A stretch of DNA of 64,000 bases from Coptis chinensis (lineage: Eukaryota; Streptophyta; Magnoliopsida; Ranunculales; Ranunculaceae): assembly GCA_015680905.1 (NCBI GenBank), contig CM027381.1, forward strand, positions 53,262,501-53,326,500. Reading direction: 5' to 3'. Below the pieces are notes generated by a model, which saw only the letters and a program-made list of their open reading frames with translations, was not told the DNA's origin and did no database searches. The position numbers and the translations under genes are program-made. Position 1 is the stretch's first letter, and each line of letters starts with the position of its first letter. Below, piece after piece: positions 22,912-33,730 of this stretch.

Positions 22912-24244
22912 TTATCCATTTTGCATGTCCCAAGGGTCCAAGGGGTCGTGGTTTTGGTCTGCCTCCGGTTCCATGATCATCTCCTCCCCCCAGGTGGGGT
23001 CCTCGGTCGAAAACTCAGCCAAAAATTCCACTATCGCCTGGGCCTTCTCTGCGGTCCTGGCTTGGTACTCAATGTCATATGAACTGAGCAGCACAGCCCA
23101 TTTCAACATTCTCCCTGATTTCTCTGCCTTCATTGCCTGCTTGAGTGACAAGTTGGTCACCACCACCACCGAATGAGCATCGAAGTAAGGTTTCAACTTT
23201 AGTGCAGAGAAGATCAGAGCCAAGGCATACTTTTCAATCCTACTATACCTTGTTTCAACGTCCAACATTGTTTTACTCTGGAAGACACCAATCTCTCTGC
23301 CTTGCCCACTATCCTTATCAACACTGAACTAACTGCACACTCTGACACCCCCAGGTATAAATACAACTTCTCCCCCTACCCTGGCCGCGATAAGATCGGA
23401 GCCTTGCCCAAATATTCTTTCAATTCCTAAAAAGCCCTTTCACATGCCTCGGTCCACTAGAAGTCAATCGTCTTCCTTAATAGTAGGTACAAGGGTTGAC
23501 ACTTATTCGATGACTTGGATATGAACCTATTGAGTGCCGCGACCATACCAGCTAGTCTCTGAGCCTCCTTCACATTCTACGGAGATGGCATTTCCAACAA
23601 GGCTCTAATCTGGTCTGGATTCGCCTCTATGCCGCGATATGTGACTATATACCCCAGAAACTTTCCGGATGTCACCCCAAATGTACACTTCTCTAGGTTC
23701 GACATAAGCTTGTGTCTCCACAGTATAGAGAACGTCTCCTTCAGACCCTCTAAATGCTTCTCTTCAGTCATACTCTTTTCTACCATGTCATCTATATAGA
23801 TCTCCATCTTCTTTCTGATTTTAGTCTCGAACATCTTTTCCCCCACTCCTTGTTGACATCGGTGAAATCCACACACATTCTTACTTTCCTATTCTTTTTT
23901 GGTACCGCTACTATGTTCAACAGCCATTAAGTAAACTGGCATTCGCAGATGATCCCAACATCTTTCAACTTTTTCACCTCCTCTCGAATTCCCTGTGCAT
24001 ACTGAGGCTTCATACTCCTTATTTTCTGTTAGACTGGGCGGGCACCCTCCTGCATATGCAATCTGTGACATGTGAACTCTGGATCCAACCCCGCCAAGTC
24101 CTCGATCGTCCATGCAAATACATCGCTATTCTCAGTTAACAAGGCCACCAATTTCTTGTTCCAATCCTCTGACAAACTTGTCCCTACGTTCACAAACTTC
24201 TCCTCCTCTGCTACCCCAATGTTCACGACCTCAATCTCATCCAT
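22912..24244 (-). pseudogene. reverse transcriptase and first RNase H of element D, internally deleted
   Basis: Pieces in order: 24244-24030 with SDVFAW (start of the RT region), RMCVDFTDVNK near 23880-23850, then directly 23830-23577 with the catalytic YIDDM, LEKCTFGV and GKFLGYIVT. The segment that should lie between DVNK and YIDD (fingers/palm, with the PLP...FLDA...MPFGL motifs) is missing, a loss of roughly 90 residues. The gypsy RNase H and connection follow at 23268-22912 (TRYSRIEK, LALIFSALKL, KSGRMLKWAVLL). Frameshifts lie between these pieces. Not functional. Confidence 0.8.
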
Positions 24245-24572
24245 TGTCTTGCTCCCGACGAGCGGCCTCTTTTCCCCAGCCGTGATCTGTAATTGCTATG
24301 CCAGCTTGTCCCCTGTCTCCGGAGCCTCTTTATTAGGTGCGCGGCTAAGAGCCATCGCTGTCACCTGGTGGATGTTCTGTGCCGCGACCTAGTCTCCCCT
24401 TATCTCGTACATCCCTCCATTTGTCGGGAAGTGGATCACTTGGTAATAAGTAGATGGGACCGCCTTCATCTCATGAATCCATTTTCTTCCCAGGATCGCG
24501 TTGTATTACAAGTTAGTATCCACTACCAGGAATCGGGTGAAAGTGGTCACCGCCCCGCAGTCACTGGTAGTA

Positions 24573-26408
24573 CTAGTTCCCCAATGGCTCAGTCATGCTG
24601 CTGTTGAACTCGAACAAGTTGGTTTGAGGGGCTTCATCTGCTTCCTTTCTATGCCCATTTCTTCCATCGCGCTCTGAAATAGCAAATCTAATGAACTCCC
24701 ACAGTCTATCAGTACCCTTTTCACCATGTAATTCCCCATCACTATGGTAATCACCCGCATCCTCATGAGGTGCACTCACTGACTCCAGATCCTTTAGAGT
24801 GAACTCGATCCTGTCATTCCCTTTGCCACCTCCTGGAACTAGCTGCGGACTGCTCACCACTTCATTTACTTGTTGTAGATTGGCTGTCCTCCTCACCTTA
24901 TCTCTGTAGGCGTTCCTTCCCAGTGTTTCTCCACTGAAAATAACATTTATTGTGCCCAGGATTCGGGCCGCGGCAGGAGCCTTTTCAATCGGTTGCACTT
25001 CCTTGACATGCTTTTTCAGCTGTCCTATCCCAATCATTCTTTCTACTAACCATTGTAAAGCAAAACACTCATTGGTAGCATGATTTCTGACTTGATGATA
25101 CGCACAAAACGGCTTTCCCTCTATCTCCTTAGGCGAGCTCCGCGGTTCTTCATAGTGCCGCTGTCTCTTGATCAACGGCAGGATTTCCTCCAACGGCTTG
25201 TTTAGTGGAGTTAAGTCTATTTCGTGGTAAGGCTTTCTCTCCATGTACTCCCTTCGTGCTTGGTCTCGGCCTCTCTCCGCTCTCTGTGTCTCCCTTCTGT
25301 AATTCCCTTCATTTCTTGCCGCGGCTCTTTCCCTGTCTCTCCTGTCCTCTACTCCCACAGCGTGCACTGACTTGTCGGCCTTCCTGTGTTCCGTACTGGT
25401 TCTCTGCAAAATGTCCTCGTATCGGATGTATTTCTCTACCTTCAGGTACAAAGCATGCAAGGTGGTAACTTCGATCTTAGATACTGATTCATGCACCCGA
25501 GTTCCCTGTTTCAATCCATGCTGGAATGCTATGACTGTGGTGCGCTCATCCAAGTTTTCCACCTTTAGCGTCTCTTCCTTAAATCTGCACAGGAAGTCTC
25601 TGAGTGTCTCGGCGGACTTCTGCTTGACATTAAAGAGATCTGCTACATCAACAACCCTCTTCTTCTGATGGATGAAGTGGTTTACAAAAGCTTGTTCCAA
25701 TTCCTCGAACCTTTGTATACTTCGCGACGCCAACCGATAATACCAATCGGATGCTCCCCCTTTCAGACTGGTAGGGAACATCATGCAACAGAGTCTGTCA
25801 TACTTTGCCTCTTGCCACAGTGGCATCTACTGCCTGAAGTGATGCAAATGGTCAGCCAGATCTCCTTTTCCATCGTACCTTTCAAACCACGGTTGTGTGA
25901 ACCTCTTGGGTACCTCAGAATTCCAGACCGAGTCAGCTAGTGGATTCTGATTCAGGCTTTCTACCACCTTCTTGGCTGCACCGTGTTTCTCCTTTTCCAC
26001 TGCGTGGTTAGCCTCTCTGTCTCTTTCGATAATCGCCTGCACCATTTCCATGGTAATGCCTCATGCATGGTTCGCCCCAGTTGCTTGAGGAAGTTCCTCA
26101 CTTTGCACTTCCACTTCACTACCCGCAGGTACTGCTATTTTCGCTCCCCCCTGAGTGTCTTCTCTTTCTCTCCTCAACTCATCATTCTCTTCCCTGAGTC
26201 TACCTACCTCCTCTTGAAGCAACCTAGTCACCTCAGCCACCGAATCTTCCACCTCCTCTTCCTCCACCTCTATGTTTTCCACACTCGCCGTTTCATTTGG
26301 AACGGTCTCCTCCCTCCTCGGTCTTCCTCTATCTCGTCCTCTCCCTATTCCTCTACCTCTTCCTCTCTTAGCTGGAGCCATGTTCCGCAATTTTTCCCTT
26401 ATGCTCAA
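24573..26408 (-). pseudogene. gag and protease of element D, two in-frame stops
   Basis: Three open stretches (26408-26061, 26051-25827, 25826-24573) share one frame and are separated by single stop codons (TGA, TAG). The N-terminus is basic with RGRGRGIGRGRDRG, then an acidic coiled-coil-like segment (VEEEEVED, RLREENDELRRE). The gag core has FERYDGKGD, GGASDWYYRLASRSI and DFLCRFKEE. A CCHC-like finger FCAYHQVRNHATNEC lies near 25100-25050. The protease starts in another frame at 24775-24593 with VLIDCGSSLDLLF, where the usual DTGSS reads DCGSS. The frame is otherwise clean, suggesting recent inactivation. Confidence 0.8.
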
Positions 26409-26424
26409 GTCGTGGACCTACCTC

Positions 26425-26443
26425 GTCCCCACAAACAGCGCCA
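26425..26443 (-). other. primer-binding site of element D
   Basis: Minus strand TGGCGCTGTTTGTGGGGAC, two bases after the LTR end (...TTCATACA). It resembles the PBS of element E (TGGTGCCGTCTGTGGGGAC). This form is common in Tat/Retand elements. Confidence 0.75.
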
Positions 26444-26445
26444 AA

Positions 26446-26850
26446 TGTATGAACATAAATTACTACCTCTAAGATCCTAAGTCTTGGTTTTTCTTTGTTC
26501 CTCTTTTTCCTCTCTCTTTTTCCTTTTCTCCCCTCTCTCTTTCTCTTCTACTGTCTATTTTTATATCACCTCTCTCTCTTTCTCATCCTTTGATCTTTTT
26601 CTTATCCTTTGGTTCACCTCCACACACCTGTCTCCTTAGGGTTCCGTGGCCCTGCTCCAGTACTCCCCGTTCTTTTTCCTTTACGCTGCCTCTCTTTTGA
26701 CTCTGACCACTCTGCTCCCACATGCTTATGTACAGCCTGACCACTTTTACAGAGCCGTGACCTCGATCCGGTGTTTCGCGCCTCCCTTTTCTTACACTAC
26801 TTCAGGCCAGTGGACATGCCACCTCAGTAATCCAAAAAGGGGTTGATACA
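26446..26850 (-). repeat. 5' LTR of element D (405 bp)
   Basis: Plus-strand ends TGTATGAACA...GGTTGATACA give a 5-bp terminal inverted repeat TGTAT/ATACA. It is short for a gypsy LTR. The right flank (from 26851, GAAAT) is C- sequence matching the reverse complement of about 44905 in C+. A second copy is not present in the window, so boundaries rest on the PBS, the TG/CA ends and the C+ alignment. Between 26470 and 26640 the sequence is strongly CT-rich. Confidence 0.75.
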
Positions 26851-26937
26851 GAAATGAAACAAGTAGATAATAATACTTATACTATGTCATACAAGTGAAA
26901 AGAAAAATACAAATAAATATATCCAACTATACGGACA

Positions 26938-28014
26938 CTAGGGAGATTTCCTAGTCAGAATCCGTGCGTGACTCGTCGCGGCATCTAGAAGATCCTTTTC
27001 CTTAACGGCAGGTTCTAGCATGTCTATCACTCTGCGGAAGCGCATCTCGAATGCTCTGTTATGTTCTAGTGACACTGTGATGGAAGTGTCTTTGCTCCTA
27101 TTTGGAAAGATCATTTGCCCCTCCACGATGTTATGGCCGAAATGCCATGATATCTTGTTGTATCCGAAGCTGGTTAACGTCTTTGAGCGAATCCTCTGGC
27201 CTCCATGGAGGAATTGAATTCCGTCCATGGGCTGGGTGAACACTAGGGTGGCACCTTTAGCGAAGTAGTCCACTCGCTCTATAGGATGTGGCTCGGTTGC
27301 TCTAGCGGCAGGGGGATACCAAAACTTCTAGACGCAGTCGACATAGATAGGACCTAAGGTAGCATCCATGACCTCCACTAAGGCGTCCGGTACTTCAAAG
27401 CCCCAGTGATGCATGATTTTCATGACCAGCACTGGTAAAAAAGGGGCAATTGACTTCTTGGTTTTGCAGAGTTGCTCGAAAAGGAAAGAAATTATGCAAA
27501 AACCATTCTTTTGCTCTTGAAGAATCCATAAAAGATGGAGCATTGCCTTACCTATATCCGAAGGTTTGGCTGAGCCTAGCAGGTTATAGGATGTCCACTG
27601 AGATATTGCTTACTAGTTCTTTCGTAGCGAACTCTGAAATGCATAATGAGACTTAGGGTTTTTCACCCCTTTGAGAAGAGTCTCAGCCATGAGCAAGTCG
27701 ACTGTCTTGTTATCTGGGGACTGTTCCATCTGAACATAAGCTTTCAGAGGAATCCCCATAACAGCAGTCACCACCTCCTTAGTGAGCTCCAGCGTTCTGC
27801 CATCCTTAACAACCTCGACACGTTCATTCTCCCCTCTAACCATGAAATTATAGAACGAAAGCGTAAAAGAAGGAGAATAAACCGCTTCTTCCATCACAAC
27901 CAAAGATTCCAATCCTCTTCTCCTTATCTCTACCTTGAAGTGCACTTCAAATAGGTCGGAATAGAAGAGGTCTTGAAAATTTTGCTCCGGCACGATTTTT
28001 AGAACTCGAGCCAT
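26938..28014 (-). pseudogene. post-pol ORF of C-, putative plant transposon protein-like
   Basis: Starts MARVLKIVPEQNFQDLF at 28014, nearly identical to the C+ copy at 43714. The first 133 codons are open: RRRGLESLVV, SPSFTLSFYNFMVRG, LELTKEVVTAVMGIP. After a stop at about 27613, LLWILQEQKNGFCIISF (27543-27480) and APFLPVLV follow, then QPMDGIQFLHGGQR (27230-27190). The order RGW/L...FY.N...V...LT...I...MGIP, then LLWIL...I, fits the 'putative plant transposon protein' family; function unknown. At least two stops/shifts. A TATA-like ATATATATAA (28273-28282, minus) sits about 260 bp before the ATG. Confidence 0.7.
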
Positions 28015-28812
28015 TTTAGAGTAAAAATTGATTAAATTGGGATTGTGATTTGGAATGGGGGTTAAAAATGGAGCAGGCTGTGAAAAAATTGGGTGGGGGT
28101 GTGTTAAGGTGAGGTCGTGGTCGCGAGTTGAATAGGGGAGATCCCGATTTGGTGTGGGGGTGTGTTGAGGTGAGGTCGTGGTCGCGAGTTGAATAGGGGA
28201 GATCCCGAGTTGGTGTGGGCGGTTAAGGTTGGGGATTTTTCGATCGAGAAGATGATTATGGGTAGTTGCGAGTTATATATATGGGTTGATGGCACGTGCC
28301 TTTTTAAGAAACTCAAAATTTTGGGCCAAGCCCATATGAATAAAGGAAATTCCGATCTTGCCCTCAGTCCCTTGCCAACTTCAAGAGCCGATCCATGCTT
28401 CGTTACTTTTTCGATCTTGACCCGTGAGGTACCAAAACGATCAACATAAAAAATACAACGTAACGATATAAGGTACACTCACATCCACTGGTGGAAAAGG
28501 AACTGATAAAGGAAGGAACTATACAGGAACTGTAGGGAAATAATACAGATAACGGAAAGAAAATTTTAATTAATTTTTTTGGGTTTTGAATAAGTTTGAT
28601 GGAAATTTTAAAAAGGTGGGTCATTTTAACTCAGATCCCCAAGACTTGGAAGTTTTTGAAAACTTGAGTCAATCCTAACCAGATGGTTAGATTACTCTCT
28701 TCAGTTGTACTCGATGAGTAGGTGGCTGGCATATGAAAACCGTAAAAACTGAATTGTTATGAGGTTGAATACCAGGGCAAGTTGGTGTTTGACAATTCGA
28801 GCACCAGCTCTC
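28015..28812 (-). promoter_or_regulatory. leader and TATA-like region of the C- post-pol ORF
   Basis: Contains a TATA-like box at 28273-28282 (minus) and a duplicated 57-bp stretch around 28092-28205 (aggtgaggtcgtggtcgcga appears twice). At 28617-28645 is the conserved motif CCAAGTCTTGGGGATCTGAG (minus), shared with A and C+. The segment 28770-28812 matches the C+ ORF near 42985-43030 in reverse, and ends where B is inserted. Confidence 0.5.
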
Positions 28813-30396
28813 TGATAAGTGCTCAAAAAGTGCAATTTAACCCTCGATTATGCCTCTTGTTTAGCCATCTTAGTGGACTAATACTGTTTGTAAGTTATGT
28901 TTTATGATTCTACATGTGAAAAAGAGAGTTATATGGAATATTAGAGAAAAAGGGGAAAAACGGAGTAATTCGGAGAATTAAGGATCACATGAGAAGCCCG
29001 TGAACAATCATGGAGAAGGCCATGGAATTGAAGCTATTAAAGATGCGACTTGGACATATTTTAAAGCCTATTTGGAAGCCCAAGGCTAAAGGATTTATTG
29101 TTTGGAACAAAACCCGCAAAAGAGGATAAAAGGATAGAGCAGAAGAGACAAAATAGACTTTCGCGTCAGGGACGCATGGATCACACGTCTAGACTCATTG
29201 CTCGCGTCTGAGACGCATGGATCGTGCATCCAGACGCATGAAACGACACTGTAGCCAATTCTTTTTTAGTTTTGGAGATGAAGTTGGACTCTGAAAGAAG
29301 TTGATTTGTACGAGGAAACAAATGGCGGTTTGGAATGCTTCTAGAACTCATTGTAACCCCTATAAATAGAGGACCTAAGTGCCTCATGTAATTTGCCAAT
29401 TCACTTATACTCTTGTCTCTAGAACTTGAGGCAGAGAGAGATTAATAATAAAAGATTCAGTTTTAACTAGCTGAGTCTTAATAAGTTAGTCTTTCTAGTT
29501 TTATGTTCTTCGTGTTCTTCCTTCTTTATGGAAGGTTAATCTTATCCTTCAGGGGAGAAGATGAAACCGATGCTTAAGATTTAATGATTCTTCTGGTTCA
29601 TGGTGTCCTTCAATCAGGTTAGCTCTTTATGTTTTTAGTTATTAGTTCCATTGCCCACACCAGGGGATGAAAGTATAGATTAAGGTTTTTATTTATTGTA
29701 ATCGAATATCATGCTAGTTTAGGGTTTTATTTATTGCAATTGAATATTTGCTAGTGACATGCTTTTATTTATTGCAATTGAATATAATGCTAGAATATGG
29801 TTTTATTTATTGTAATTGAATATTATACTATTATTCTCTACTTTTCTTCTAGTTGTGTAGTGTTTTATAGTAAGGGAAGTATTCCTTGTGTTTGCCTTAG
29901 ATGGTGATTCATTGAATAGCTGCCTAAGCTCACATAAAAGGAAAGAAGATACTAGTAATATGAACATAGGAACAACTTTAATTAGAGTTAATTGTTAACG
30001 ATGTTTCATCCAAGAGGGCATCGACACTCGCTCGATTGCCTAATTGTAGTCTATTTATGAGAACAACCATGAAGCAAAAGGTCATTGACTCAAAAGTATC
30101 GGTGGATTCTAATATCTTGAATTCCCTCTCTTATAAATTATTAATAGTTTAGTTAGTTTAGTTTAGTTTAGCATTAGAATCTACAATATCTATAATCATA
30201 GTTTTTAATCCCTCAAACCCCCTTTCCAGTCATGTCCTTCATATAAAGATACACTTAAAAGTGGAACGATATCCTACTCATCCTTTACTTATTGAGGGAT
30301 AATTAGGTTTTGATACGCTTCTATTTTGTTCAATGACCATCATCTACCAACATCATCCATATCACAACATCATAAACACAAAAGGAGCGCGTGTCA
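28813..30396 (+). repeat. 5' LTR of element B (1584 bp)
   Basis: TGATAAGTGCTC...GCGTGTCA. TATA-like box TATAAATAGA at 29361-29370. Contains a GC-rich motif repeated within the LTR (gacgcatggatc at 29169 and 29210). From 29690 to 29830 four short AT-rich repeats of ttttatttattg(c/t)aattgaat occur. Confidence 0.9.
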
Positions 30397-30398
30397 AA

Positions 30399-30412
30399 TG
30401 GCGCCGCTGCCG
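30399..30412 (+). other. primer-binding site of element B (tRNA-Asp type)
   Basis: TGGCGCCGCTGCCG, two bases after the LTR end. One mismatch to the complement of the plant tRNA-Asp 3' end. 30413-31027 is leader without a recognised ORF. Confidence 0.85.
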
Positions 30413-31027
30413 TTTTAAGTTGTTTATGTTTAACGTTTTCTTTCAAGATTAGATGTTTGAATCTTGAGCTAATTTTAGCAGCATCATCCATCCTTTTGAA
30501 AAAGAGAGAAGCTTGAAGGACATCTCGAAGACAAGATCTACCATCCAGGTTCGTCAAATCTTCATTCTTTTTATTTCATTCTTAGTATAGTTGCATCGTA
30601 GTTTAGTTTTATTGCTTTCTAGTATAATTGCATTTAGGACCTTTTCAACAATTGAAGTTGTAAGCCAACACAGCAAAAGATCAAACTCTAGTGTTTCTTG
30701 TCTGAATCTTGACAAACGGACTATCGTCTGTGGGCCGTGGTACTTAAGCAATCCAAGTGATTCACCATAACCCTAGAAGAGATAGCTTTAGACAATGGGC
30801 GAGATACTAGCTGCAAAGCCCAACCCAGTTGAAGGAAAGTAGTTTTACATTTTAGTATAATTTAGAATAGTTGCATATTATTCAAGCATTGTAGGATAGT
30901 TTTTCATCATTTTTTGCATAGCATTTTCTAGTGTATGCCCTGTCGTCTATATCATCGTCCAGTAAGAACACAATAGTGGACAAGGTTTAACAAGCAACTC
31001 ACAAGAATACTAGACGAGATTGATACA

Positions 31028-32488
31028 ATGACCGCACGCAATGATAGAGGTGTTATGGACACCAATAATCCTGAAGCTATCCCACCAATACAAGCATAGC
31101 AGAGGAAGAAGCTGAGCAATTTCTATTCGCCAATCATTAGAGACCCACCCAACAGTATTGTTTTTCTAGAGACAGAATCTAACCAGTTTGAACTTAGAGC
31201 ATCAGTAATCTCTATGCTTCCAAAGTTCAATGGTTCAGATAATGTTCAGCCATATGTTTACATGAATAAATTTTTATCATTCCTCAGAACTTCCAAGAAC
31301 CAGAATATCAAATATGAGAGTATCAAGTCGATTCTTTTTCCGCTCTCACTCGAAGATAAAGCCTCCGAATGGTTAACTGCACAGCCGATCAATTCAATAG
31401 ACAACTGGGAGAAGTTGAGAACGAAGTTTATGAACAAGTTCTACCCACCCCAGAAGACTGATGCCATGCAGCAAGCTATCAACAATTTCAAAGGAAAAGC
31501 GACTGAAGAATATCATTATAGTTGGGAGCGATTCAATAATTTGCTAGTCTCATGTCCACATCATGGATATGACAAGAGCACACTGGCTCATTTTTTCTAT
31601 CGAGGATTCTCAATGATGAACAAGCAAATGATATAGTCAATGCACAAAGGCAAGTTTACATCAATGGATGGAAATGAAGCTTATAACTTTCTCGAGAATG
31701 TCGCTAGCATGGAGGGGGAGCCAAAGCAATTTGGTTACCAAGCACATGAGCAATCAGATCAAGAACTGAAGTCTACATTGGCCAGCTTAGCCACCAGCAT
31801 TAAAACTCTGAGTAAGAAATTCAACCAGTTCTCCATTAATCCCTCCAAGATCAACAAGTTTCAAGCTAAATCTCTCCCAGTCATGCAAGCTAGCCAATAC
31901 TGCGAAGTCTGTTCGGACACTTCTCATGCAACTCTAGAATGTCCTGTTTACTATTAACATGCATCAGTTGGAGAGTACAATATAAACTCATTTCAGAAGC
32001 CCAACTAAGGTGGTAATAACTTTCAAAGCAATTATTGGAGATAGAACGTTGGACCCCCAAGTTCTCAAGATCAAAGTTATATTCCACAGACAAGTCAAGC
32101 TTCATAGTTGGTTCCTCAACAACAATTATACTCTCAGCAGAATTCCAATACAAGTGGAGAGTTAGTGCCTGATCCTAGGAGAAATTATGCCACACCTACC
32201 AACCTGGAGAATGCAATTACTTTGCTATCACAGAAAAATCAGAAGTTTGAAAGTTTTCTAGAGCTTCTTGCACAGTCTCAGCTCAATCTCCAGCAATCTC
32301 AGGCAAGTCAATGTTCTAGAATGGAGTCTCTAGAGGCTAAGGTCGACCAACTCACTACTGTTTTGTCTGTAAAGACACAAGCCACTCAAACTAGCTTATT
32401 GGAACCAATATTGAGGAGTGAAGATGTGTGCCATATTGGGACAATTTCTAGTATTGATCACTCACGGGCTAAGTCTAAAATAATATGA
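31028..32488 (+). pseudogene. gag of element B
   Basis: One reading frame from ATG at 31028 with about six stops (first TAG at 31097). Core gag features: LPKFNGSDN, DKASEWLTAQ, FMNKFYPPQKTDAM, WERFNNLLVSCPHHG (31214-31580), matching the Athila gag pattern. A CCHC knuckle CEVCSDTSHATLEC lies at 31900-31941 (C-x2-C-x4-H-x4-C). The C-terminal part (32110-32420) is Q/S-rich with a coiled-coil-like stretch (SRMESLEAKVDQLTTVL). It would assemble particles around element RNA. The stop codons make it inactive. Confidence 0.8.
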
Positions 32489-33034
32489 TGCCAGTTTACT
32501 AAGGATTAAATCTCTCTTCTAACAAACGTACACAAAACTGACCAAGTACTATGGTGGTGCCTTGATAAAGAATTCTATCAACAAGAACTATGTCTGAGCA
32601 TAATAAATAGTCTAAGCGGTAATGAAATCAATAATATCAACTATCTATCAAACTCAACACTAATCAGTATAGAATCTATATCCCAGACTCATCATTAAAA
32701 TTCATTTTTCTCATGCTACTGATATAGAAAAAAAATATATTTTAGTTTTTGAAAACTAATTTTTGAAATTCATTTCTCAAGTACACCCTACCCCAACTTA
32801 ACATATGCATTGTCCTCAATGTATAGAAATTAAGTAAATGAAATGAATGAGAAAAAGGGAAGATGTTACCATTGATGCCGAATATCAAAATTAATTCCAA
32901 AAATAAAAACATTTCCTTTTACCAGGATTTTTTATTTTTTTTATTTTTTTAAGGTATTTTTAAGTCAGATCCCTAAGACTATATATCATGCATTAGCAAT
33001 TTGGAGTGAGGAGATAAGATTTTCTTACCTAAAT
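32489..33034 (-). other. inverted 3'-UTR-like segment inside element B
   Basis: No coding signal. Read on the minus strand it contains two family signatures in the order expected downstream of pol: AGTCTTAGGGATCTGACTT (32972-32951 region) and ATTGAGGACAATGCAT followed by AAGTTGGGGTAGGG (32820-32785). This suggests the inverted block runs from about 34640 to 32500 and includes the 3' end of another element. AT-rich throughout. Confidence 0.45.
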
Positions 33035-33730
33035 CTAACGAATGTTTGGAGGACGAGGCGGTCTCACCTTGTGGATAGTCAAAAATACTCCTTGATATGC
33101 TGGAAAGATTGCTGGTGAAGTTATTTTTCTACCTTGAACTATTTCAGATCTGATGATTGTGTGATAGGCCTTGTGGTTCCTCTGTGTAGAAGATTGACGA
33201 AAATCTTTCTTTCTAACAGGATAATAGTATATGATGTGCCGTTTACCACAACAGTAATGATAATGGATGTCTGGCTGACTGCGCTCAAGGTGGGTGGTAG
33301 ACTGGTTCACATACTTCTCTCGTTCAGATAATGATGGTGTAGAAGAAGCTTCAGTAGTGCAATTCTTCTTATCAATATGGTCCACTTCTTGCTTCAGAAG
33401 ACTCATTTCAATTTCTAGATTCTGTTGTTTTTCCAAAACTTCTTTAAGCTGATTCTCTAGTAACTGATTTTTCTAGGTAAAAGTCTGTTGTTCATCCTTA
33501 AATGTATATTTAATCTTCTCAAGATATGATACTCTCTCTGCTAATTTTTCATTCTGCTCACTTAAATCCTGAATTTTCTGCAAAGATTCCAAGAACATGG
33601 CTAGCAACACCTCTGTGGTGGGGTTCTTAGGTTCATCACAGTTTTCTGTAGATTGAGCACTTTTGGTGAATGGGATAAATTCTTGTATCATACTATCAAG
33701 GAAGTACACCTCTTCACTTTCTGGCGTCAT
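33035..33730 (-). pseudogene. coiled-coil plus zinc-knuckle-like ORF of element B, antisense to gag
   Basis: Two open stretches (33730-33473, 33436-33035) in one frame, separated by a TAG. It starts ESEEVYFLDSMIQEF, which resembles the acidic tail after an Athila protease. Then comes a long heptad-like region (LLAMFLESLQKIQDLSEQ; later LEIEMSLLKQEVDHIDKK) and a finger-like HYCCGKRHIIYYYP (about 33230), close to C-x2-C-x4-H-x4-C but with Y at the last cysteine. The C-terminus is basic and proline-rich. It is not RT. It might be a second nucleic-acid-binding Gag-like protein or a captured fragment; I do not recognise the family. Confidence 0.5.

Larger units (their letters stand above)
20527..26850 (-). 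mobile_element. Tat/Retand-type Ty3/gypsy element, element D, 3' LTR missing
   Basis: Read right to left: LTR (26446-26850), PBS, gag, PR, RT, RNase H, a second RNase H, INT, then the minisatellite. The duplicated RNase H (aRNH) directly before INT and the C-x3-H...H-x4-C gag finger indicate the Tat lineage. The LTR is inserted in element C-, whose sequence resumes at 26851. The 3' LTR is not found on the other side of element A, so the left end was lost. Better preserved than A, B or C. Confidence 0.85.

Noticed and set aside
25205-26480. Plus-strand ORFs opposite element D gag
   Set aside because: Shadows of the GC-richer gag; the minus frame has the gag core and zinc finger.
28840-28900. 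Element B LTR and element A LTR as one family because both start TGATAAG
   Set aside because: Only the first bases agree; the bodies, lengths of blocks and TATA contexts differ, so they are separate families of the same lineage.
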